Assembly (NCBI RefSeq): GCF_009301415.1
Contig: NZ_CP045073.1
Location: forward strand, 744,001 to 808,000
Direction of reading: 5' to 3'
From: Paracoccus kondratievae
Lineage (GTDB): Bacteria; Pseudomonadota; Alphaproteobacteria; Rhodobacterales; Rhodobacteraceae
Length of the DNA: 64,000 nucleotides
The notes below the pieces were generated by a model. That model worked only from the letters and a program-made list of their open reading frames with translations, did not search any database and was not told where the DNA came from. Of this stretch, positions 41,079 through 49,857 are shown piece by piece; position 1 is the first letter of the stretch, and each line of letters begins with the position of its first letter. Position numbers and translations under genes: made by a program.

Positions 41079-43175
41079 ATGCACATCCATGTTCGCATGG
41101 CCCTGCTGACCGGCACCAGCCTTTTCGCACTGGCGCTGCCTGCCGCCGCTCAGGATGCGGCAGAAGCCGAGACCGTGGTGCTGGATGAGGTGGTGCTGAC
41201 CGCGACCACCGGTACCAAGGCCGCCGCCGATGGCTATGTCGCGACCTACAGTCAGATCGCCACCAAGTCCGACATCCCGCTGGCCGAAACGCAGCAATCC
41301 ATCGCCGTTGTGACCAACCAGCAGATCCGCGACCAAGGTGCCGAGAACCTGGGTCAGGCGCTTGGCTATACCGCCGGTGTGCTGGCCGAGCCCTTCGGCA
41401 AGGATCCGCGCTTCGACACGCCCTATGTCAGGGGCTTCAGGGCCGAGCATGGTCAATATGTGAACGGCTTGCGCCAAGGGCGCTATTTCGGCGCCATCAA
41501 GCAGGAGCTCTATGGCATGCAGCAGATCGAGGTGCTGCGCGGTCCGTCCTCTTCGCTCTATGGCGCCGGTTCGCCTCAGGGCGTCATCAACATGGTGCAG
41601 AAACGTGCCCAGGCCTATGACTTCGGCGAGGCGGGTCTGGGCTTTGACAGCAATGGCAGCCAGCAGCTGTTCTTTGACATGAACAGGGCGCCCAGCGATG
41701 TGCTGGCATGGCGATTGACCGGGATCGGGCGCGACGACAGCACCCAGATCGAGGATCTGACCAACAAGGGTGGCTATCTGGCCGGCGCGCTGCGCTGGAC
41801 CCCGGATGACGCGACCACGATCGACTTTCTGTTGACCTATACCAACGACGCGCCGATGCCGCCGACCGGGGTGCCCTTTGCGCTGACCGGGACCGGCCAC
41901 GACAAACGGCTGCGCGAGCTTTACACCGGCCAGAAGGATTGGGACGACAGCGACCGCAAGTCCTACAGCATCGGGGTCGAGTTCAGCCACGCTTTCGACA
42001 ATGGCTGGACGCTGAGCCAGGGCTTCCGCTATGAGAAACTGGACTGGGATTACCGCACCACCTACGCCTCGGCGGTCAATGGCGCAACGACCTTCAGCCG
42101 TGGTTCCAGCGAACAGCTGGAAAGCAGCGAGACGATCAGCCTGGATACCCGCCTGAACGGGCAGGTCACCACCGGCGCGATGACGCATAACCTGCTGTTC
42201 GGCGCGGATGTGCGCAAGTACGACGCCCATGAAAGCAGCCAGTTCTTTACCGCCGCCGATCTGGACTGGCGCAATCCCGAATACAACATCGACGCCCGCA
42301 CCCCCTATGCGCCGGCCAATGCCGGACCGTCCTTGCTGCGGCAGGCGGGCATCTATGCCCAGGACGAGATAGAAGCCGGCAACTGGCGCGGTTCGGTGGG
42401 TCTGCGCTACGATTGGGTCAAGCAGACCGGCGAGCGTTACGGCTCGGTTTCCGAATACAAGGAGAACAAGGTCACTGGCCGCGCCGGTCTGGCCTATGTC
42501 TTCGACAATGGCATGATGCCTTATGTCAGCTATTCGACCTCGTTCGATCCGCAAGCCGGGCTGGACATCGACAACAATGTGCTGCGTCCGACCAAAGGCA
42601 GGCAGTGGGAGGCGGGCGTCAAGTATCAGCCACAATCCTTCAAAGGGCTGATCAGCCTGGCCGTCTATGACCTGCGGCAAACCAACGTGAACCGCACCGT
42701 TGATCTGCCCGATGGCGAAGGCAGCGGCATCCGCCAGATCGGCGAAGTCCGGTCGCAGGGGATCGAGCTCGAGGCCACCGCAGAACTGGCCGAAGGCTGG
42801 AAAATCCGCGGCGGCTATGCCTACAACAAGACTGAGCAGAAGGCTCCGGCGGGCGATGTGCTGGACGGCAATGAACTGGCGGACGCGCCGCGCCATCTGG
42901 CCAGCCTGTGGCTGGACCGCGATTTCGGCAACGGCCTGCGCATCGGCGGCGGCGTGCGGTATCTGGGCTCGCGCTATCGCAATGCCGAGAACACCGACAA
43001 GCTGGACAGCGTCACCCTGGTCGATCTTGGCGGCAGCTATACCTATCGCGATGTCGAAGCCTCGATTAACGTCAGTAACCTGACCGATGAGGTCTATGTT
43101 GGTGCCTGCGGCTTTTCCTATTGCAGCTATGGCGAAGGCCGCACGGTTCAGGCCAAGCTGACCTACAAGTGGTAA
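41079..43175 (+). CDS. TonB-dependent siderophore receptor (FhuA/FoxA-like)
   Basis: 698-residue outer-membrane receptor for ferric siderophore. The start at 41079 gives MHIHVRMALLTGTSLFALALPAAAQD, a clean signal peptide; a longer reading from 41025 adds 18 unlikely residues. There is no STN domain, so it does not signal through a sigma/anti-sigma pair. A TonB-box-like VVLDEVVLT stretch follows the signal peptide, then the plug (SIAVVTNQQIRDQGAENLGQAL, QQIEVLRGPSSSLYGAGSPQG, VINMVQKRA) and a barrel ending EGRTVQAKLTYKW with a terminal aromatic residue. The next genes encode FhuD-, FhuB- and FhuC-like proteins, which supports a hydroxamate-type siderophore as ligand. A terminator-like hairpin follows the stop. 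Confidence 0.92.
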   Translation: MHIHVRMALLTGTSLFALALPAAAQDAAEAETVVLDEVVLTATTGTKAAADGYVATYSQIATKSDIPLAETQQSIAVVTNQQIRDQGAENLGQALGYTAGVLAEPFGKDPRFDTPYVRGFRAEHGQYVNGLRQGRYFGAIKQELYGMQQIEVLRGPSSSLYGAGSPQGVINMVQKRAQAYDFGEAGLGFDSNGSQQLFFDMNRAPSDVLAWRLTGIGRDDSTQIEDLTNKGGYLAGALRWTPDDATTIDFLLTYTNDAPMPPTGVPFALTGTGHDKRLRELYTGQKDWDDSDRKSYSIGVEFSHAFDNGWTLSQGFRYEKLDWDYRTTYASAVNGATTFSRGSSEQLESSETISLDTRLNGQVTTGAMTHNLLFGADVRKYDAHESSQFFTAADLDWRNPEYNIDARTPYAPANAGPSLLRQAGIYAQDEIEAGNWRGSVGLRYDWVKQTGERYGSVSEYKENKVTGRAGLAYVFDNGMMPYVSYSTSFDPQAGLDIDNNVLRPTKGRQWEAGVKYQPQSFKGLISLAVYDLRQTNVNRTVDLPDGEGSGIRQIGEVRSQGIELEATAELAEGWKIRGGYAYNKTEQKAPAGDVLDGNELADAPRHLASLWLDRDFGNGLRIGGGVRYLGSRYRNAENTDKLDSVTLVDLGGSYTYRDVEASINVSNLTDEVYVGACGFSYCSYGEGRTVQAKLTYKW

Positions 43176-44059
43176 GCTGGCCTGCCCCTGGCCTCGGCCG
43201 GCGGGGCTTTCTTCTCTCCGCCGTGGCAGCCGCCGCGGCGGGGCCTTCGTTTGCGGGGGCGCCGATGCGGCTGGCGGCCGTGGACTGGGCGATGCTGGAG
43301 ACTGCTATCGCCATCGGCCACAGTCCCGTCGCCGTCTGCGAATTACTGGCCTATCGCGACGAAAGCGCGGTGGGGGATCTGCCGGGCGTGGTGGATCTGG
43401 GCCTGCGCGGTGCGCCGAATTACGAGTTGTTGCAGCTGACCCGGCCCGATCTGATCCTGAGTTCGCCTTTTTATATGCAGCATGAGGCACGGCTGGCACG
43501 GGTCGCGCCAGTGCTGTCGCTGGGCATTTACACGCCGGGCGAGCCGCCCCTGGTCAAGGCGATGCGGGCTTTGGCGGATCTGGGTCGGGCCACCGGCGGC
43601 CTTGAGGCTGCCGCTCGTGCGCAGGCCGGAGCCGAGACGGCGCTGGACGCGCTGGCGTTGCGGTTGCGGCCCTATGCCGACCGTCCGGTCAGCGTGGTCG
43701 AGATCGGCGATGCCCGGCACCTGCGGGCCTTCGGCTTTGACAGCATGTTCGGGAATGTGCTGGTGCGGCTGGGCCTGCGCAATGCCCTGGGCGGCAAGAC
43801 GCAGTTCAGTTTCCGCGCGCCGCTGCCGCTGGAGCGTCTGGCCGATGCACCCGAGTCGCGGCTGGTTGTCACCGGAGATCTGCCGACTGAGGCGATGGGC
43901 CCGTTGCGGCGCAGCGTGTTGTGGCGGGCGCTGCCGCAGGTGGCCGAGGGGCGGGTCTATCGCCTGCCCCGGGTCAATGCTTTCGGCGGGCTGCCTTCGG
44001 GTCTGCGTTTCGCCGGGGAGTTGGTGCAGGCATTCGAGGCGGGACCGATCACCCTATGA
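43169..44059 (+). CDS. fhuD: FhuD-like periplasmic siderophore-binding protein
   Basis: 296-residue solute-binding protein that hands ferric siderophore to the FhuB permease. A GTG at 43169, overlapping the receptor stop, is the best start: it yields VVSWPAPGLGRRGFLLSAVA, a twin-arginine export signal as found in many FhuD proteins. Body motifs: GVVDLGLRGAPNYELLQLTRPDLILSS, VSVVEIGDARHLRAFGFDSMFGNVL, LPLERLADAPESRLVV and VLWRALPQVAEGRVYRLP, typical of the FecB/FhuD group. The coding sequence of the signal peptide also forms a terminator-like hairpin. Its stop overlaps the fhuB start by 4 bp. Confidence 0.88.
   Translation: MVSWPAPGLGRRGFLLSAVAAAAAGPSFAGAPMRLAAVDWAMLETAIAIGHSPVAVCELLAYRDESAVGDLPGVVDLGLRGAPNYELLQLTRPDLILSSPFYMQHEARLARVAPVLSLGIYTPGEPPLVKAMRALADLGRATGGLEAAARAQAGAETALDALALRLRPYADRPVSVVEIGDARHLRAFGFDSMFGNVLVRLGLRNALGGKTQFSFRAPLPLERLADAPESRLVVTGDLPTEAMGPLRRSVLWRALPQVAEGRVYRLPRVNAFGGLPSGLRFAGELVQAFEAGPITL
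43184..43217 (+). terminator. Terminator-like hairpin inside the fhuD signal-peptide codons
   Basis: GCCCC (43184-43188) and GGGGC (43203-43207) close a stem that also pairs GGCC with GGCC inside, followed by TTTCTTCTCT. It starts 8 bases after the receptor stop, just inside fhuD, so it could reduce read-through into the transport genes. Confidence 0.5.
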
Positions 44060-46029
44060 CGAGACGCGCGATTTTCACCCTGCCGGTCGTGGCAGTGCTG
44101 GCGTTGTGCCTGTGGCTGCTGGCGGCGTTCCGGCTGCTGCCGGGCGATTGGCCCGCATGGCCTTTCGATCCCGGCACCATGAGCGTGCCGCAGATCCTGC
44201 TGGCCTTTGGCCTGATGCCGCGCGGCGCCATAGCGCTGGTGGCAGGCGCGGCTCTGGGCCTGTCGGGGGCGCTGTTGCAGGCGGTGCTGCGCAACCCGGT
44301 GGCCGATCCGACGACGCTGGGTATTTCGGGCGGCGCGCAACTGGCGCTGGTCGCGGCGACCATCCTGTCGCCGGGCCTGCTGGAGCACGGCCGCTGGCCG
44401 GTAGCGCTGGTCGGGGCGGGGCTGGCCGCCGGTCTGGTCATGGCCATCGGTGCAAGGCGGGCCTTTGCGCCGGTCACCATGGTCATTGCCGGAATGATGG
44501 TGGCCATGACCGCCTCGGCCATCGCCACTGCGATCACGCTGTCGCGCGGCAAGTACCTGCTGTCGCTGGTGATCTGGAACGGCGGCTCGCTGGTGCAGCA
44601 GGACTGGAGCGGAGTGCGCGTGCTGGCGGCGGTGCTGGGTTGCGCGGGCATCGGCGCGGCGCTGCTGGCGCGACCGCTACGGGTGCTGTCGCTGGGTGCG
44701 GTGGGGGCGCAGGGGCTGGGCATGAACGTCGCCGCCATGCGGCTGGCCGCCGTCGTGGTGGCGGTGGTGCTGGCCGCCGCCGTATCGGCGGAACTGGGCC
44801 TGATCGGCTTTGTCGGGCTGGCCGCTCCGGCGCTGGCGCGCAGCATGGGCGCGCGAACCATGGCGCAGGTCTTGGCGCTGTCGCCGATGATCGGGGCGCT
44901 GGTGCTGTCGGTCTGCGACGGTATGGTCATGGCGCTGGCGGGTGCGACCGGAGAGATGTTTCCCACCGGCGCGTTGACTGGGCTGATCGGCGGACCGCTG
45001 CTGATCTGGCTGCTGCCGCGCCTGCGCGGCTCGACCCCGCCGGGGACCGAGGCGGGCGAGGGGCCGGGAGTGCGGCTGGCGCATCCGGGGCGGGTGCTGG
45101 CCGGGCTGGCGGCGCTGGCGCTGGCGGCGGCGCTGGTTCTGGTTTGGGTCGGCCGGCTGCCGGGCGGCTGGGCAGTGCTGGACTGGGACAGCTTTCGCGC
45201 CTTTCTGCCGCTGCGCCTGCCGCGTCTGGTCGCGGCGGGTGCAGCGGGTGCGGCTCTGGCGCTGGCGGGCGCGGTGTTGCAGCGGCTGACCGCGAACCCG
45301 CTGGCCTCGCCCGAGGTGCTGGGGGTGTCGGGCGGCGCTTCGATGGGCTATGCGGCGACTCTGTATCTGGTCACCGCGCCGGGGCAGGCGGTGCTGGGGC
45401 TTGGTACCATGCTGGGCGGCATGGCGGCGCTGGTGCTGGTCGCGAACTATGCCCGCCGCCGCGACATGCCGGCTGAGCGGGTGCTGCTGGCGGGCGTGGC
45501 TGTGTCGGCCATGGCGGCGGCGCTGCTGTCGGCAATCATGGCGACGGGCAGCGCGCAAAGCTGGCAGGTGCTGGCCTGGCTGTCGGGATCGTCCAGCACC
45601 ATCGGCGCCGCACAGGCGGGCACGCTGGCGGCGATGGCCCTGGGCGTGCTGGTCGCGGCCTTGCTGGTGCGGCGCTGGTTGCAGGTGCTGCCGCTGGGGG
45701 CCGAAGTTGCGGCGGGTGTCGGCCTGCCGCTGGTCGGGGCGCGGCTGGGGCTGATCGCGCTGGCGGGCATCGCCACCGGCGCCGCCACGGTGCTGATCGG
45801 ACCGTTGAGTTTCGTCGGGCTGATGGCGCCGCATCTGGCGCGGCGCATCGGGCTGGCGCGGGCGCAGGACCATGTGCTGGGCGCGGCGCTGATCGGGGCA
45901 ATCCTGATGATCGCCGCCGATTTCGGCGCCCGCATGGCCGGTTTCCCCTATGAGCTGCCGTTGGGGCTTTTCGCCTCGCTTCTGGGTGCGCCATGGCTGA
46001 TATGGCTGATGATGAGGATGAGGCGATGA
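44056..46029 (+). CDS. fhuB: FhuB-like double-length siderophore permease
   Basis: 657-residue inner-membrane permease of an iron-siderophore ABC importer, with two fused FecCD-type halves as in FhuB (about 660 residues). The first half contains LSGALLQAVLRNPVADPTTLG and SAELGLIGFVGLAAPALAR; the second half repeats them as LAGAVLQRLTANPLASPEVLG and LIGPLSFVGLMAPHLARRIG. About 20 membrane helices are expected. It overlaps fhuD and fhuC by 4 bp on each side. The fused layout is specific to hydroxamate-type FhuB and sets this system apart from the FecBCD-type one at 50 kb. Confidence 0.93.
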   Translation: MTRRAIFTLPVVAVLALCLWLLAAFRLLPGDWPAWPFDPGTMSVPQILLAFGLMPRGAIALVAGAALGLSGALLQAVLRNPVADPTTLGISGGAQLALVAATILSPGLLEHGRWPVALVGAGLAAGLVMAIGARRAFAPVTMVIAGMMVAMTASAIATAITLSRGKYLLSLVIWNGGSLVQQDWSGVRVLAAVLGCAGIGAALLARPLRVLSLGAVGAQGLGMNVAAMRLAAVVVAVVLAAAVSAELGLIGFVGLAAPALARSMGARTMAQVLALSPMIGALVLSVCDGMVMALAGATGEMFPTGALTGLIGGPLLIWLLPRLRGSTPPGTEAGEGPGVRLAHPGRVLAGLAALALAAALVLVWVGRLPGGWAVLDWDSFRAFLPLRLPRLVAAGAAGAALALAGAVLQRLTANPLASPEVLGVSGGASMGYAATLYLVTAPGQAVLGLGTMLGGMAALVLVANYARRRDMPAERVLLAGVAVSAMAAALLSAIMATGSAQSWQVLAWLSGSSSTIGAAQAGTLAAMALGVLVAALLVRRWLQVLPLGAEVAAGVGLPLVGARLGLIALAGIATGAATVLIGPLSFVGLMAPHLARRIGLARAQDHVLGAALIGAILMIAADFGARMAGFPYELPLGLFASLLGAPWLIWLMMRMRR

Positions 46030-46802
46030 CGGACGCGCTGTTCAGGATCCGGGGGCTTTGCGTCGACGTGCCGGGGCGCAGGCTGATCCATGGCATCGAC
46101 CTGGATCTGCCCGGCAGGCAGATGGTGGCGCTGATCGGCCATAACGGTTCGTCGAAATCGACCCTGCTGAAGGTGCTGGCCCGGCAGATCGCGCATTCGG
46201 CGGGCAGCGTCGCCTTTGCGGGCCGCGCCATCACCGATTACAGCGCTCGCGACTATGCGCGCCGGCTGGCCTTCATGCCGCAGACCACTCCTCCGGCCGA
46301 AGGGATGACGGTGCGCGAGCTGGTGGCGCTTGGCCGCTATCCCTGGCACGGCGCGCTTGGCCGCTTTGGCCCGGACGATCATGCGGCGGTCGACGGCGCA
46401 ATGGCGGAATGCGGCGTCGTCGCCTTCGCCGACCAGCTGGTCGACACCCTGTCGGGGGGCGAGCGCCAGCGGTGCTGGCTGGCGATGATGGTGGCCCAGC
46501 AGGCCGGGACGCTGTTGCTGGACGAACCGATTTCGGCGCTGGACATCGCCCATCAGGTCGAGGTGCTGTCGCTGGTACGCCGGATGTGTCACGATCAGGG
46601 CCGCACCGCCATCGTCGTCCTGCACGAAGTCAATATGGCGGCGCGGTTCTGCGACCATGTGGTCGCGATGAAGGCGGGCCGCCTGGCCCTGCAGGGCAGT
46701 CCCGACGAGTTGATGCGTCCCGAAGCGCTGGAACATGTCTATGGCCTGCCGATGCAGGTGCTGCTACGCGGTGACGGCGGCAGGGTTGCCGTTCCTGCGT
46801 AA
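46026..46802 (+). CDS. fhuC: FhuC-like ABC ATPase with an altered P-loop
   Basis: 258-residue ATPase driving the FhuB permease. It contains the expected Q-loop region (AFMPQTTPPAEGMTVRELVALGRYPWHG), signature motif (TLSGGERQRCWLAMMVAQQ), Walker B (TLLLDEPISALDIAHQ) and the switch His (VVLHEVNMAARFCD). The Walker A reads GHNGSSKST where the family has GHNGSGKST: the Gly just before the catalytic Lys is Ser. That Gly is nearly invariant, so activity could be reduced, though the Lys and the following Ser/Thr are intact. It starts in the fhuB stop (ATGA). Confidence 0.9.
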   Translation: MTDALFRIRGLCVDVPGRRLIHGIDLDLPGRQMVALIGHNGSSKSTLLKVLARQIAHSAGSVAFAGRAITDYSARDYARRLAFMPQTTPPAEGMTVRELVALGRYPWHGALGRFGPDDHAAVDGAMAECGVVAFADQLVDTLSGGERQRCWLAMMVAQQAGTLLLDEPISALDIAHQVEVLSLVRRMCHDQGRTAIVVLHEVNMAARFCDHVVAMKAGRLALQGSPDELMRPEALEHVYGLPMQVLLRGDGGRVAVPA

Positions 46803-46819
46803 AGAAGCAAGGACCGATC

Positions 46820-48520
46820 GTGTTGCGTGATTTCTTTGCCTATTACCGTCCATGGCAGGGGCTTTTCTGGTTGGATTTCGGCTGTGCCGTGGCGTCGGGC
46901 CTGCTGGAGCTGGCCTTTCCGCTGGCGATCACCGCCTTCATAGACCACCTGCTGCCTGCCGGGAACTGGGGCCTGACCGTGACCGCCGCCATCGGGCTGA
47001 TGGCGCTTTACGCGATCAATTCCGGACTGATGACCATCGTGATATATTGGGGTCACAAGCTGGGCATCAATATCGAAACCGAGATGCGCGCCCGCGCCTT
47101 CGACCATCTGACCCGGCTGAGCTGGCGCTGGTATGACCGTGCCCGCACCGGCAAGCTGGTCGCCCGCGTCACCCGCGATCTGGAGGAGATCGGCGAGGTC
47201 GCCCATCACGGCCCCGAGGATGCATTTATCGCACTGATGACGTTTGTGGGCGCTTTTTTCCTGATGTTCACCATCCATCCCGGCCTTGCCCTGATCGTGG
47301 CGCTGATCGTGCCGGCCATGATGGCGCTGGTGGTGTTCTATGGCGGGCGGATGACGCGGACATGGCGTGCCATCTATTCCCGCGTCGGGGATTTCAACGT
47401 CCGGTTGGAAGAGGCGCTTGGCGGCATCCGCGTCGTACAGGCATTTGGCAACGAGGCGCATGAGAGCGCGCTTTTCGCCACCGACAACCAGAATTACCGG
47501 CGCACGAAGCTGGAAGCCTACAAGGTGATGGCGGCGTCATCGGCACTGCAATACATGGGGTTACGGCTGGTTCAGGTGGTAGTCATGGTGGTCGGAGCCG
47601 GTTTCGTGCTGTCAGGCCAGCTGACTACCGGCGGCTTTGTCGGCTTTCTGCTGCTGGTGGGCGTGTTCTATCGCCCGCTGGAAAAGATCGCCGCCGTGAT
47701 CGAGACCTATCCGCGCGGCATTGCCGGGTTCCGCCGCTATCAGGAATTGCTGGCGACCGAGCCTGAGATCGCCGATGCTCCCGATGCCATTGAGGCGCCG
47801 GTGCTGCGCGGCGACATCCGGTTTCAGGACGTAGGCTTTGCCTATGACCCTGCGCGCCCGATCCTGTCCACCATCAATCTGGACATCAAGGCGGGTGAGA
47901 CGGTGGCCTTTGTCGGTCCCTCGGGCGCGGGCAAGACGACGCTGCTGGCGCTGCTGCCACGTTTCTATGAACCGACGGCGGGGCGGATCACCGTAGACGG
48001 GCTGCCACTGGACCGGATGCGGCTACACGGCCTGCGCCGCCAGATCGGGCTGGTCAGTCAGGACGTGTTTCTGTTCGGCGGCACATTGCGCGAAAACATC
48101 GCCTATGGCCGTCTTGGTGCCTCGGATGCCGAAATCGCCACCGCGGCGCGGCAGGCGCAGCTGGGACCGCTGTTGGAGAGCTTACCCGACGGGCTGGACA
48201 CGGTGGTGGGCGAACGGGGTGTGATGCTGTCGGGCGGGCAGAAGCAGCGCGTGGCCATCGCGCGCGCCTTTCTGAAGAACCCGCCGATCCTGATCCTGGA
48301 CGAAGCGACCAGTGCCCTGGATAACCAGACCGAGCGCGAAATCCAGGCGGCGCTGGATGCGTTGTCGGTGGGGCGCACCACACTGGTCATCGCGCACCGA
48401 CTGGGCACCATCCGCCATGCCGACCGCATCGTGGTGATGTCACATGGCCGCATTATCGAGATGGGCGAGCATGGCGCGCTCGTGGCGTGCGGCGGTGTTT
48501 ATGCCCGGCTGTCGGGCTGA
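46820..48520 (+). CDS. ABC exporter (fused permease-ATPase), siderophore-linked
   Basis: 566-residue half-transporter of the MsbA/IrtAB/YbtPQ type; it probably acts as a homodimer. A GTG start at 46820 follows fhuC by 17 bp. Six membrane helices occupy residues ~15-300 (FWLDFGCAVASGLLELAFPL, VVVMVVGAGFVLSG, GFVGFLLLVGVFYRPLEKI). The nucleotide-binding domain has Walker A GPSGAGKTT, Q-loop GLVSQDVFLFGGTLRENIAYG, signature LSGGQKQRVAIARA, Walker B ILILDEATSALD and the switch His of IAHRLGTI. From its position it may export siderophore, or import ferric siderophore as IrtAB does. The 3' end overlaps the convergent siderophore-interacting protein gene by 22 bp. Confidence 0.9.
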   Translation: MLRDFFAYYRPWQGLFWLDFGCAVASGLLELAFPLAITAFIDHLLPAGNWGLTVTAAIGLMALYAINSGLMTIVIYWGHKLGINIETEMRARAFDHLTRLSWRWYDRARTGKLVARVTRDLEEIGEVAHHGPEDAFIALMTFVGAFFLMFTIHPGLALIVALIVPAMMALVVFYGGRMTRTWRAIYSRVGDFNVRLEEALGGIRVVQAFGNEAHESALFATDNQNYRRTKLEAYKVMAASSALQYMGLRLVQVVVMVVGAGFVLSGQLTTGGFVGFLLLVGVFYRPLEKIAAVIETYPRGIAGFRRYQELLATEPEIADAPDAIEAPVLRGDIRFQDVGFAYDPARPILSTINLDIKAGETVAFVGPSGAGKTTLLALLPRFYEPTAGRITVDGLPLDRMRLHGLRRQIGLVSQDVFLFGGTLRENIAYGRLGASDAEIATAARQAQLGPLLESLPDGLDTVVGERGVMLSGGQKQRVAIARAFLKNPPILILDEATSALDNQTEREIQAALDALSVGRTTLVIAHRLGTIRHADRIVVMSHGRIIEMGEHGALVACGGVYARLSG

Positions 48521-49494
48521 CCCCAATAGGCGGCGGCAGTGAACTGCCGCCTGGTCAGGCCGGCTTGCACCAGACTCTGGCGTGCCTGACGCGCGGCCTG
48601 AGCGTGACCGGCGAACCAGACATGACGATCCTCGCCCGTGCCGAGATTGGCCCCGTCCAGCGCCGCCAGCAGATCGTCGCAGCGGCTGACGCGCGGATCA
48701 TTGGCCAGATCGCCCAGATCCTCGGGCGCACAGCGCAACCATGCGCGGACATCGCCCCGCGTCAGAGCCAGCATGCGGGCGATGGCCGGCAGGGCGGTTT
48801 CATCGCCGAACAGCCGCAGCGTGGCCGCCTCGGGGCACCAGCCGCCGCCGGGGCCGATGATGCCCGCCTGATCGCCCGGCCGCACCTGACAGGCCCAGTC
48901 GCAGGTCGGGCTGTCCGCATGGCGGAAGATGTCGAAATCCACCCAATCCGCCGCCTGATCCGCCACGGTATAAACCGGGCGGTGCAGCGCATCTGCGCCC
49001 TCTGGCCAGACGGTGCGGCCGTTGGCGGCGACACGCGGCCATTGCGGCGGGCGGCCCTGCGGCGGGATCAGCAAGCGGAAATGCAGGCTGCCCTGACCAA
49101 AGCGCGCCGCCTGCTCGCCCTGCAACCGGACGCGGACAAATCGCGGCGTACGCGGCGTCACGCCGACCACCCGCATCAGCGCCAGCCCCGGCGTCAGCGC
49201 GCCGACATCGACATTGTCCCAGTGGATGCCCAGCCCGTGGCTTTCGAAAAGCTCGGTGGCACTGTCCTGTAAGACGCCGATCAGCCGGGCCTCGGGGGCG
49301 CTCAGCTCGATACGGACGGCGCTGCCGTCGGGGATCAGGGTCAGGCTGCTGCCCCAAACATGCATGGTCAGGCCGCCCGGTGTCTCGGCCAGCTCCACCT
49401 CCCATTCCGTGGCGCGGGCCCGCAGGATGGCCAAGGCGGCACCCGAAGCGCTGGACAGGATGCCGGTGCTGCGATGCGGACGAACAGGAAACAT
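48499..49494 (-). CDS. Siderophore-interacting protein (ViuB/SIP ferric reductase) with DUF2218 N-terminus
   Basis: 331-residue cytoplasmic flavoprotein that releases iron from imported ferric siderophore by reduction. The start at 49494 (MFPVRPHRSTGILSSA) has a GGG-containing ribosome-binding site; a reading from 49524 is longer but unconvincing. Residues ~20-95 are a DUF2218 domain (TEWEVELAETPGGLTMHVWG, DSATELFESHGLGIHWDN). The rest is the SIP fold: FAD-binding LHRPVYTVADQAADWVDFDIFRH (R-x-Y-T/S) and PGDQAGIIGPGGGWCPEA, then a nucleotide-binding half with LFGDETALPAIARML and HVWFAGHAQAARQARQ. It serves the fhu-type operon it faces. Confidence 0.9.
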   Translation of the reverse strand: MFPVRPHRSTGILSSASGAALAILRARATEWEVELAETPGGLTMHVWGSSLTLIPDGSAVRIELSAPEARLIGVLQDSATELFESHGLGIHWDNVDVGALTPGLALMRVVGVTPRTPRFVRVRLQGEQAARFGQGSLHFRLLIPPQGRPPQWPRVAANGRTVWPEGADALHRPVYTVADQAADWVDFDIFRHADSPTCDWACQVRPGDQAGIIGPGGGWCPEAATLRLFGDETALPAIARMLALTRGDVRAWLRCAPEDLGDLANDPRVSRCDDLLAALDGANLGTGEDRHVWFAGHAQAARQARQSLVQAGLTRRQFTAAAYWGQPDSRA

Positions 49495-49539
49495 GGCGCG
49501 GCCCTTCCGGTTGTGAGAACGCAAGAATATTAGGGCATG

Positions 49540-49750
49540 TTAACACTTGAGCATATCGACGATGAGGACGAAGTTCAGGAAGGCCCTGAACATGATGTCG
49601 AGCTTCTCGAAGCGTGAGAAAATGCGGCGAAACCCCTTGAGCCTTCGAAACAGCCGCTCCACCTCGTTGCGGCGCTTGTAGAGGTCGCGGTCGTAGCCTC
49701 ACGGCTCCTTGCGGTTCGTTTTCGGCGGCACGACAGGTAATCCTGACATC
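49540..49750 (-). pseudogene. IS5-family transposase C-terminal remnant
   Basis: Minus strand reads PPKTNRKEP, a stop, GYDRDLYKRRNEVERLFRRL, KGFRRIFSRFEKLDIMFRAF and LNFVLIVDMLKC then TAA at 49540. This is the tail of an IS5-family DDE transposase with an in-frame stop; the rest is gone. It marks the boundary between the intact fhu-type operon and the decayed Mo-box locus. Confidence 0.85.
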
Positions 49751-49857
49751 CATGACCTCATCTAAATCATGGTAACCTATTGATTCAGAGATCAGAAAAA
49801 ACGCAATTGCAATGCTAGTCGTGCGGTTGAGCGAGCGGTAGATAGTGGGGCGTACAG

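Noticed and set aside
40773..42896. 707-codon minus-strand frame
   Set aside because: Lies antisense to the TonB-dependent receptor; no recognisable domain, composition typical of a shadow frame.
44677..45873. 398-codon minus-strand frame rich in Gln and Arg
   Set aside because: Antisense to fhuB; low-complexity shadow.
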